From assembly GCA_037445575.1 (NCBI GenBank), contig JBBIKH010000205.1, forward strand, positions 1 to 6,250: 6,250 nt of DNA. Direction: 5' to 3'. This document shows, piece by piece, positions 1 to 5,982 of the stretch. Both the position numbers and the translations under genes were made by a program. The stretch comes from Oleimicrobium sp037445575. GTDB lineage: Bacteria > Zhuqueibacterota > Zhuqueibacteria > JANLFK01 > Oleimicrobiaceae. Each line of letters begins with the position of its first letter. Positions within the stretch are counted from its first letter, which is position 1. Under the pieces are notes generated by a model that was not told where the DNA came from, ran no database searches, and was given only the letters and a program-made list of their open reading frames with translations.

Positions 1-60
1 CTCTCCCACTCGGTAACACACCGTTGTCTCCGGGTTGAAGGGATTGGGGTACGATGGCTC
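1..60 (-). other. Start of FlgD-like / type IX secretion C-terminal sorting module
   Basis: Residues 1344-1363 read EPSYPNPFNPETTVCYRVGE. This matches the opening of the FlgD Ig-like / T9SS type A module ('NYPNPFNPxTTIxY'), preceded by a flexible linker after the last hydrolase beta domain (ending ITLRLAG, about 1324). The module is cut by the window edge. Such tags direct proteins across the outer membrane through the Por/type IX system in Bacteroidota-like phyla. Confidence 0.85.
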
Positions 61-3000
61 CAACCCCCAGTACCGCGGCACCTCGGCTTCTCCTGCAGGC
101 AGAGCGCCTGTGGCGACACCAGCGAGGCGCAGGGTTATAATCTGGCGCGGGCCAAGGGTGAGGCGCACGCCGCCGGCATCTACTGCCGCGCTTGTCACGT
201 CGCGCTCCACTCCGTCGGTGATGGTGGCCGAGCCGATCTGAAACACCTCTGAGCTCAGGGTAGTGTGCGTCGCGTGGCCGCCGAGCTCCATAAGCCGCAC
301 GATGGCCCCTCCGCCCCAATGCGCTCGCTTCAAGCCGACTACCATGACCTGCGGGTTGCTGCTTTGCAGCAAGCTGGCAGCGGCCGCAGGTAGGCGAGCA
401 CCTTCGTTGCGTGATACCTCATTGCCAACCAGCGGTGTGTTGAAACTCCAGCCCAGCATTGCCACAGCCACGGGGTCGAACCCGCCGCTGTCGGCGGAAA
501 AGGCAAAGGACGACACGATGAGCGGGCTGGTCCCTGGCTCCGCATCTATGGGGCCCACGCTCCCCCCTTCGAATCGCCCCTCATCTTCCTTCTTGATGAA
601 ACGGCAGATGAGAGTAGCCGTAGCCGGATCAAAAGAGGGTTCCAGCCCATGAAAGCGCTCAAACTCCACCACAAATGGCTCGCGCAACGCCCAGACGATG
701 CGATAGTTGCCGTCGGTCACACAGCCTCCATGGTGGATTGCAAAGGTGCCCCGCGGTGCCCCAGGCAGGTGGTCAGTAGCAGGGTTCCAGAAGCCGTGCG
801 GCCCCTCCAGGTATGTGGTAAAATTCCGCATGGCCAGCGGGAACACGTACCCGTATTGTTCGGAACCGACACTATTAGGCACCCATGCCATGAGCCGCCG
901 GTCCATGACGTTGACGATCTCCACCCGGGGCACGCCGGCGTAGAGCCAGATCTCGCTCCGCACAAAGGGCGTGCCCGTGCGTTCAATGATCAGGGCTTTG
1001 GCAGCCGGGCCCCTCACAGAGGTATCAATTCGAGCACTTCTCAAGGGCATCTCAACCGCGCCGCCGCCTGCGGCCTTGAGCCACCCATTGAATGGAAACG
1101 GGTTGCTGCTGTCGACCAGTTCCCGTCCGTGCCGCTTGTCGAAAATGCTCACCACTCGTCCGTCGCTCCCGTCAACGCGCACGCGGAAGAATTCGTTCTC
1201 CGTCTCGTTGAGCGATGACGACTGCTCGCTCTGCACAAGAGATCGGGCTCCGACGCTGTCACGGAACAAGAACAGGCGATAACCCAAAGGAGGCACCCGC
1301 TCCGCAACAAATAGCAGCTCCTCATCAAGCAATTGGTGAGGCATGCTGTGGCCGTTCACGGCGTCCTCTACGCGCAGCAGGCTGTGCCGCCAGTGTGCAT
1401 CCAGGCGAACCCGTACCACGTCGCTTCGCTCCCAGCTGAGCGGGTTAAAGACCACTACCCCCGGCGCAGGCGTCACTACCTCATGGGCCAGGAGCCTTAC
1501 CCCTTCCTCAAGCTGAGAAGACGCCGTGGTCAACGCCTCGCGAGCATAGCCCACCGCTATCTCGCTCTGCCGCTGGGCCTCCTCTGGGGTCATCTGCTCC
1601 GGCCAGGGTGCTCCACCGCCGCTGTGTTCATCAAACTGCAGCATGTTGGTGTACACTGCATCGAATGCCTCGCTGGCATACGGAGCGATGCCGAGCATGT
1701 CGTTGATGGTAGCCACCTTCTCGGCGGCAATGGCCAGGTCGTGCGCACGGCGAGTCATCCCCATGCTTTGCGGGACGTTGAGCGATACCAAGTCCCATCC
1801 GCCTGCCCAATCGCCGCGGTAGACGGCAAACTGCTGCCCGTATTTCTCTTCCAGATGGGCAAAGAACTCCTCCGGACCCGCCACCAGGAGCTTGGGATTG
1901 GCATAACGCTGGTTCCAGGCTTGGGCCATGCTGGTGATGAGGGTAGTGGGGGGGGTATTCTCCAAGCTCCCGATCATGATGAGAATGGCGTCGTACGGGT
2001 AGCCGGCCGCTCGATAGGCCTCGAGCTCGTCTTGCAGCGCCTGGTAGAACGTGGTCAGGTTGCCCATGCGGTAAGTGCTCAGCCACTCCATGTAGCTGCC
2101 GCGGCTGATCCAGGTCAGCACCCGCTGCCCGTCGGGACCCTCCCAATAGAACGGTGTGTGTTGGCGCGGGATTTGAGCGCTCCCGCCGAAGCTCTGATTG
2201 ACGCCCGCCGCAAAGTACCGCACTCCGGCATTGGCGAGCACGGTGGGCATCCACCAGGAAAACCCCGGCACATCGTTCTGAAGCACCGCGCGCGCCGAAA
2301 AACCAAATCGCTGGCGGTAACGCTCGGCGGGATAAAGGAAGCGGTTGATCTCTTCGCTACCCAGTACCGCCGTGTGCATGTTGGCGTAGCCGGCACAGAG
2401 GTGGATCTTGCCGGCCTCCACCAACCGCTCCAGGCGCGCCACGTCGGAGGGACTGCTCCGCGCCAGCCACTGCTCCAACTGCCAGACGCTTTCGATGGTC
2501 CACTTGTACTCTGGAATAGCCTCGGCGTACTCGATGGCGCGATCAATGATCGGCTTGTACTTTTCCGCCACTTCATCTTGCGGATCAGTGAAGCCGATGT
2601 CCAAATGGGTAAAATGGATCAGGTAGACATAGTTGATGGTGGAGGGGATCCCTGGCTGCTGGAAAGGAAAGGCACCCAAGTCGGCCACAGTACCGTCTGG
2701 GTCACGCGGCCCACGTGGATCCCCGGCATCGATGCACGGCGAACCCGGTGCAAGATGGTAATCGAAGGGGGTTCCCCCCACGAAGCGGGGATCCACCGCC
2801 AACGCTCCCGTTCCAGCTGCGCACCCATGGTAATCGCCTGCGTTTTGCCAAAGGTCATTGTGGTGACAATTGAGCCCCCCGTCGGCCCAGATGCCGCAGT
2901 CAGCGCTCCGGACGACGATGTTATTGAACACCTCCGCAGCCGAAGCAACCGCGAGTAGGCCATAACCGCAACCATCAACCGTATTGTTGACCACGGCCAC

Positions 3001-4089
3001 TTCCGGGCACGCGTTCAGCCGGATGGCCGCCGAATCACAGGCAACAAAGAGGTTCCGGGTCATGTGAGCTTTGCTCTTGGTCAGCGCGACACCGATCCCC
3101 ACACCCTCGATGCGACTGTACGACAGCCGGCATTCCCCGTGCTGTGCCTGCAAGGCAATGGCCCTGGGGCCAGTGGCGCGAAACAACAGGGCCTCCATGG
3201 TGAGGCCAGTAGTAGAGTCAGCAACAACGCCCGTCCCCTGGGTCGGAACCACCACCTCGCATCCGCTTAGGCGCATGCCGTCTGCCCGTCTTGCCTGCAA
3301 CGCAATGCCGCCGGCCGCGCTATTCACGAGGGTCAAGTCCTCGAGGCTCACTCCCCCAGCGCCGCAGATGGTAGGAGAAGGGTCTGCAGCCAAGATGACT
3401 GTTTTGCTTTGGCCTTCGCCTCGCACGGTCACGCCAGCCTTCATCCTGACGTGTTCTACGTACACGCCCGCCCGCACCGATACGACCATCCCGTGCTCTG
3501 CAGCGTTCACCGCCGCCTGGATGGTCGGATAATCATCGGGCACCGCCAGATGGGTGACCACGCTCACGGGAACACCAAAGACCGCATCGTAGACGTCGCC
3601 CCAGCTTGTGTCATAGCCCAAGGCATCCTCGCCAAGGGTGTAGGCAAGTTGGTAGGCGCCCGTGCGTTGTCCCACCTTGAGCCGGCAGAGCACCGTCGCG
3701 TCGATGCGTTCCTCGTTCGCCAGGAACGCCCGCGGAGTGAGAAAGCCCACCCACTTGTACTCTGGTCCACTGGGATGCACCACCTCGCAGGAATCCGCCC
3801 AGTACTGGCTGAGCACAAAGTCACCGCTACCGAACTTTTGGCTCTGGTACCTGACATCGACGGCCTGCCAGTCGTTGGGAATAAGCACCGTGACGAACAC
3901 CGCGTGCGGATTGGGATCAGTGCCTTGGCTGTGGATCTCCATGGTCACCGCCAACGTATCACCCGGTGCCACGACAGACGGCTGCCGCACCTGGTCGATC
4001 TCCAAACAGGCACTCAGCAAGGCCACGACCCCAGAGAGGGCCATGACCACGACCTGTCGCCACCTGGGGACTCTAGGCAAGCAGGCCAT
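1..4089 (-). CDS. Giant exported lipoprotein: parallel beta-helix + GH38-like glycoside hydrolase + T9SS/FlgD-type C-terminal tag (3' end outside window)
   Basis: Manual translation of the minus strand from the ATG at 4089 gives 1363 codons without a stop, running off the left edge. Order: lipoprotein signal peptide (1-28), unassigned beta-rich region (about 29-182), parallel beta-helix (about 183-476), GH38-like catalytic domain (about 484-830), GH38-style middle and C-terminal beta domains (about 831-1324), linker, then the start of a 'YPNPFNP' sorting module (1344 onward). The likely role is cleavage of a glycan, possibly alpha-mannoside-containing, at the cell surface; the substrate is inferred only from the GH38 resemblance. 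The start overlaps mtaB by 17 nt and uses a Shine-Dalgarno inside mtaB, so the two are probably translated together. A TTG at 4080 is an alternative start; both give the same mature protein after Cys28. The family's catalytic motifs are present but in non-classical form, so enzymatic activity is likely but not certain. About 60-70 further residues would be expected beyond the edge to complete the tag domain. Confidence 0.9.
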   Translation of the reverse strand, partial: MACLPRVPRWRQVVVMALSGVVALLSACLEIDQVRQPSVVAPGDTLAVTMEIHSQGTDPNPHAVFVTVLIPNDWQAVDVRYQSQKFGSGDFVLSQYWADSCEVVHPSGPEYKWVGFLTPRAFLANEERIDATVLCRLKVGQRTGAYQLAYTLGEDALGYDTSWGDVYDAVFGVPVSVVTHLAVPDDYPTIQAAVNAAEHGMVVSVRAGVYVEHVRMKAGVTVRGEGQSKTVILAADPSPTICGAGGVSLEDLTLVNSAAGGIALQARRADGMRLSGCEVVVPTQGTGVVADSTTGLTMEALLFRATGPRAIALQAQHGECRLSYSRIEGVGIGVALTKSKAHMTRNLFVACDSAAIRLNACPEVAVVNNTVDGCGYGLLAVASAAEVFNNIVVRSADCGIWADGGLNCHHNDLWQNAGDYHGCAAGTGALAVDPRFVGGTPFDYHLAPGSPCIDAGDPRGPRDPDGTVADLGAFPFQQPGIPSTINYVYLIHFTHLDIGFTDPQDEVAEKYKPIIDRAIEYAEAIPEYKWTIESVWQLEQWLARSSPSDVARLERLVEAGKIHLCAGYANMHTAVLGSEEINRFLYPAERYRQRFGFSARAVLQNDVPGFSWWMPTVLANAGVRYFAAGVNQSFGGSAQIPRQHTPFYWEGPDGQRVLTWISRGSYMEWLSTYRMGNLTTFYQALQDELEAYRAAGYPYDAILIMIGSLENTPPTTLITSMAQAWNQRYANPKLLVAGPEEFFAHLEEKYGQQFAVYRGDWAGGWDLVSLNVPQSMGMTRRAHDLAIAAEKVATINDMLGIAPYASEAFDAVYTNMLQFDEHSGGGAPWPEQMTPEEAQRQSEIAVGYAREALTTASSQLEEGVRLLAHEVVTPAPGVVVFNPLSWERSDVVRVRLDAHWRHSLLRVEDAVNGHSMPHQLLDEELLFVAERVPPLGYRLFLFRDSVGARSLVQSEQSSSLNETENEFFRVRVDGSDGRVVSIFDKRHGRELVDSSNPFPFNGWLKAAGGGAVEMPLRSARIDTSVRGPAAKALIIERTGTPFVRSEIWLYAGVPRVEIVNVMDRRLMAWVPNSVGSEQYGYVFPLAMRNFTTYLEGPHGFWNPATDHLPGAPRGTFAIHHGGCVTDGNYRIVWALREPFVVEFERFHGLEPSFDPATATLICRFIKKEDEGRFEGGSVGPIDAEPGTSPLIVSSFAFSADSGGFDPVAVAMLGWSFNTPLVGNEVSRNEGARLPAAAASLLQSSNPQVMVVGLKRAHWGGGAIVRLMELGGHATHTTLSSEVFQIGSATITDGVERDVTSAAVDAGGVRLTLGPRQIITLRLAGVATGALPAGEAEVPRYWGLEPSYPNPFNPETTVCYRVGE
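1600..2640 (-). other. GH38-like (alpha-mannosidase type) catalytic domain (within the large lipoprotein)
   Basis: Residues about 484-830. The first strand reads VYLIHFTHLDIGFTDP; H495 and D497 correspond to the zinc-binding His and Asp of GH38 (classical HNDPGW). AVLQNDVPGFSWWMPTVL matches the segment that carries the nucleophile, so D606 is the candidate. A glycine/asparagine segment GSLENTPPT (707-715) precedes WNQRYANPKLLVAGPEEFF, a usual GH38-like arrangement. LQFDEHSGGG places H822 as the late zinc ligand (compare YDEHTWG in relatives). These assignments come from motif memory and position, not from an alignment. Related bacterial proteins are often annotated as GH38 N-terminal or DUF5054. 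Confidence 0.8.
2662..3543 (-). other. Right-handed parallel beta-helix domain (within the GH38-like protein)
   Basis: Residues about 183-476. It opens with VPDDYPTIQAAVNAA and continues VVSVRAGVYVEHVRMKAGVT, the usual entry into pectate-lyase-like or DUF1565-type beta-helices. Coils with N-[NLIT]-x-V patterns follow (NLFVAC, NNTVDGC, NNIVVRSADC). It closes with DYHLAPGSPCIDAGDP and DPDGTVADLGAF, the standard end of many secreted beta-helix proteins. It probably binds or processes polysaccharide. I cannot identify lyase catalytic residues, so a carbohydrate-binding or scaffold role is equally possible. Confidence 0.85.
4006..4089 (-). other. Lipoprotein (type II) signal peptide of the GH38-like protein
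   Basis: Residues 1-28 show a positively charged n-region (R5, R8, R10), a hydrophobic core (VVVMALSGVVALLSA) and a lipobox L25-S26-A27-C28. Cys28 would be lipidated and become the mature N-terminus. The residue after Cys is Leu, so there is no Asp-type inner-membrane retention signal. This is a motif reading, not a computed prediction. Confidence 0.8.
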
Positions 4090-5446
4090 ATTCCTCCTTG
4101 GAGAATAGCTCGCCATAGGTAGCGCAGCCGTGGGCTAACGCCTTTTCCTCCGTGTCGCAGGCGGTGAGCTCGTCCTCAATCCTCGCCAACCAGTCCAGCT
4201 CGCGCGGCGGGAGTTGGAGCGTGCCCTTGTCCAGTGCCTGCCGAATGATGACGCACCCGGCAAGGCCAGCCTGGCGCGTACGTTGAAAGTCGTCCTGTTC
4301 AGCCACGAGAGCGCGCGCCAGCGTCACGGCGCTCTCCGGTGTGATCATCAATGCGTGTACGCTGTGTTCCACATCCGAATTGATCAACAGGCTCTGCAGC
4401 TCCTTTTCCCGCTTTTCCGCCAGCGCCTGGTTGAAGAGGCGGCAGTCGTAGATCAACATCTCTGTGAACACCTCCGGTGCGGACCCTGAGAGGAGGCGCA
4501 CATTCTGCACCGACTCGTTGCTCCACAGATCGCACACTGCCGCCGCCACGTTGCCCATATGGCTGAAGTGGGCGCAAGCAGAGGTCTTTCCTTCCATGGA
4601 GATGGGCACGCCGGTGATTGCTTTCAACACTGGGCCTTCGTACGCGCAGTCCTTGGAAGGCCCGACCGCCCCTTGCTCAAAGGCCACCAACGACCGCACC
4701 GCCGACATGGCTCGCACTGCTGCGGCCAGGACCTGTGGCAGGTAGCGCCGGTCCGCAAGCACCATGGCGGTGTTGGCGAACCCACAGGCACTATCTCCTG
4801 CGGCGATACTTCCAGTCTCCGCAGCGATGCGCACAATCTCCTGCCACACGAAGTGCATGTCCCGCGGGGCCAGGACGCCCAGCGCGAAGAGGATGCCCGG
4901 AACGTCCCCTTCCAGCACCGCGCGGTCGTGTACTTCTTTGCCGCCGGTGGACTCGATCGACAACAGGTCGGCCCCTGCGCGAGCGTTCTCGGCGAACGAT
5001 CGCAGCACCGTCTCGGCTGCTTGCCCGCTGCGCAACAAGGGTGGGCGAAGCTCATCACGGATATCGCACACGGTCACCCGCAGCGCTGAGCGCAAGCCGT
5101 GGCTACGGTAGGCCTCCTCCATGAGCTCCTTGGTCTGGCGCGTGATGGCCACCCCGATCTCCACATATCCCGTCATCTGGGGTGCGTGCTCAAATTCGAG
5201 GACCAGGCCCGGTACCCCCAAAATGTGCGCCCGCGAAAGCACACTACTGACCATCTCCCGATACTGCTCAAGGATGGCAGGCAACTGCTGCGGCGAAACC
5301 TCCATGGGCGGCAGTGTGTAGTTCACTTCGGGAAACACCTGCCCCGCCCCAATGACCAGGTCGAAACCGCAACGCAGCGGATAAAGTGCGCGCCCAAAGA
5401 CCATTTCCCCTGCCCCTGCGTAGCTCAGTGTACGGTAGCGATCCAT
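4073..5446 (-). CDS. mtaB: Methanol:corrinoid protein co-methyltransferase, MtaB-type
   Basis: A 457-residue cytoplasmic protein, close to the length of Methanosarcina MtaB (about 460). MtaB moves the methyl group of methanol to the cob(I)alamin-type cofactor of the corrinoid protein MtaC. Family landmarks are present in order: YPLRCGFDLVIGAG and VFPEVNYTLPP near the N-terminus, GADLLSIESTGGKEV, GSIAAGDSACGFANTAM, AVGPSKDCAYEGP, ITGVPISMEGKTSACAH and DLWSNESV. The zinc site known for the family (Glu, Cys, Cys) maps to E165, C221 and C267, all conserved, so the enzyme looks active. The start at 5446 is chosen because it has a GAGAGGG motif 6 nt upstream and matches the family N-terminus; an upstream in-frame TTG at 5470 lacks a good site. 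The stop is TAG at 4073-4075. The gene follows the VOC gene and overlaps the downstream lipoprotein gene. Neither mtaC nor mtaA is in the window. Confidence 0.94.
   Translation of the reverse strand: MDRYRTLSYAGAGEMVFGRALYPLRCGFDLVIGAGQVFPEVNYTLPPMEVSPQQLPAILEQYREMVSSVLSRAHILGVPGLVLEFEHAPQMTGYVEIGVAITRQTKELMEEAYRSHGLRSALRVTVCDIRDELRPPLLRSGQAAETVLRSFAENARAGADLLSIESTGGKEVHDRAVLEGDVPGILFALGVLAPRDMHFVWQEIVRIAAETGSIAAGDSACGFANTAMVLADRRYLPQVLAAAVRAMSAVRSLVAFEQGAVGPSKDCAYEGPVLKAITGVPISMEGKTSACAHFSHMGNVAAAVCDLWSNESVQNVRLLSGSAPEVFTEMLIYDCRLFNQALAEKREKELQSLLINSDVEHSVHALMITPESAVTLARALVAEQDDFQRTRQAGLAGCVIIRQALDKGTLQLPPRELDWLARIEDELTACDTEEKALAHGCATYGELFSKEEYGLLA
4093..4099 (-). promoter_or_regulatory. Ribosome binding site of the GH38-like lipoprotein gene, inside mtaB
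   Basis: The minus strand reads AAGGAGG, then AAT, then ATG at 4089. The spacer to ATG is short (3 nt) and to the alternative TTG at 4080 long (12 nt), so the start choice is not fully settled. The motif is formed by the codons for Ser-Lys-Glu-Glu near the end of MtaB, which fits translational coupling. Confidence 0.75.
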
Positions 5447-5452
5447 AATGTT

Positions 5453-5459
5453 CCCTCTC
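5453..5459 (-). promoter_or_regulatory. Ribosome binding site of mtaB
   Basis: GAGAGGG on the minus strand, 6 nt before the ATG at 5446. It decides the start in favour of this ATG over the in-frame TTG eight codons upstream. Confidence 0.7.
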
Positions 5460-5528
5460 GTCTCGAACAACTGTGGCTCAGTCAGTCACATCTTCCAACG
5501 TGCGGCCCCGCTCTGTCCATGCCGGCGG

Positions 5529-5553
5529 GCAGTGAGCGGGAAGCACTCACTGC
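5529..5553 (-). repeat. Perfect 8-bp inverted repeat at the end of the VOC gene
   Basis: GCAGTGAG (5529-5536) and CTCACTGC (5546-5553) are exact reverse complements around a 9-nt loop. The right arm includes the VOC stop codon (5547-5549). In the direction of transcription no T-tract follows, so it is not a canonical intrinsic terminator. It may be an mRNA 3' stability hairpin, an attenuating stem between the VOC gene and mtaB, or chance. Confidence 0.4.
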
Positions 5554-5942
5554 AGGTTAAGCTGCCAGGACACACCGAAGCGATCGTTCACCCAGGAGAA
5601 TTTCCTGCTAAAGCCATAGTCGCCGATGGGCATCAGCACCTCTCCGCCGCGCTCCAGCGCGTCGAAATAGCGCTGGAATTCCTGCTCGTTTTCGCATTCT
5701 ACGAAGAAAGAAATCGCCGGAGTGAAACCGAACTCATGCTTGATAGGGGAATCGATGCACATGAAGCGCTGTCCGCACAGCTCAAACACGGCGGTCTTGA
5801 CCGTCCCTTCGGGGCCGGCCTCGCCAGGTCCGTAGCGCTCAATCTGAATGACCCTGGAGTTGGGGAAAAGCGCCGTGTAGAACTCCATGGCCTCTTCGGC
5901 CTGGCCGGTGAACATCAAAAACGGCGTAATGATCAATGCCAT
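5547..5942 (-). CDS. VOC superfamily protein, PhnB-like (glyoxalase/bleomycin-resistance fold)
   Basis: A 131-residue protein, a complete single-domain member of the PhnB-like branch (Pfam family historically named 3-demethylubiquinone-9 3-methyltransferase, a misleading name). Hallmarks are ITPFLMFTGQAEEAMEFYTALFPNS at the N-terminus (5-29), FELCGQRFMCIDSP (53-66), FTPAISFFVEC (73-83), GGEVLMPIGDYGFSRKFSWV (99-118) and DRFGVSWQLNL at the end. Members form dimers with paired beta-alpha-beta-beta-beta units; the true substrate of this branch is mostly unknown. It is soluble, with no signal peptide. ATG at 5942 has a strong AAGGAGG 5 nt upstream; the stop is TGA. It lies 40 nt after the flavin reductase gene and 100 nt before mtaB on the same strand, so it could share their transcript. 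Its link to methanol metabolism is unproven and it may be a simple neighbour. Confidence 0.93.
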   Translation of the reverse strand: MALIITPFLMFTGQAEEAMEFYTALFPNSRVIQIERYGPGEAGPEGTVKTAVFELCGQRFMCIDSPIKHEFGFTPAISFFVECENEQEFQRYFDALERGGEVLMPIGDYGFSRKFSWVNDRFGVSWQLNLQ

Positions 5943-5947
5943 ACGCT

Positions 5948-5954
5948 CCTCCTT
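5948..5954 (-). promoter_or_regulatory. Ribosome binding site of the VOC gene
   Basis: AAGGAGG on the minus strand, 5 nt before the ATG at 5942, in the 40-nt gap after the flavin reductase stop codon. It is a near-perfect Shine-Dalgarno, so translation is expected to be strong. Confidence 0.8.
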
Positions 5955-5982
5955 TCTCTCTGATACTCTCCAGTGCTGGTAG

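Noticed and set aside
35..1439. Several plus-strand open frames (35-241, 263-652, 649-1218, 971-1282, 1215-1439)
   Set aside because: All are antisense to the C-terminal half of the large lipoprotein, overlap one another, and encode low-complexity products without family features.
1948..1955. Run of eight G (possible slippage or sequencing-error site)
   Set aside because: The GH38-like motifs read in the same frame on both sides of the run, so there is no evidence of a frameshift here.
1333..2958. A 541-codon open frame on the plus strand
   Set aside because: It lies fully antisense to the GH38-like and beta-helix coding sequence, is rich in His, Arg and Val with no recognisable motif, and is explained by the codon bias of the opposite gene.
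1631..2978. Minus-strand open frames at 1631-2254, 2115-2576 and 2619-2978
   Set aside because: They are in other frames than the continuous 4089-to-1 reading frame that carries all recognised motifs.
3071..4122. Plus-strand open frames at 3071-3532, 3409-4122 and 3662-4108
   Set aside because: They are antisense to the N-terminal and beta-helix part of the lipoprotein, which shows clear protein motifs; the plus-strand products show none.
5447..5470. Upstream start of mtaB at the in-frame TTG at 5470
   Set aside because: It would add eight residues not seen in the family, and it uses TTG, while the ATG at 5446 has a well-placed GAGAGGG and gives the family's usual N-terminus.
5447..5546. 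Possible promoter for mtaB in the 100-nt gap
   Set aside because: A TTGGAA-like hexamer is present but no convincing -10 element lies at proper spacing, so I do not report one.
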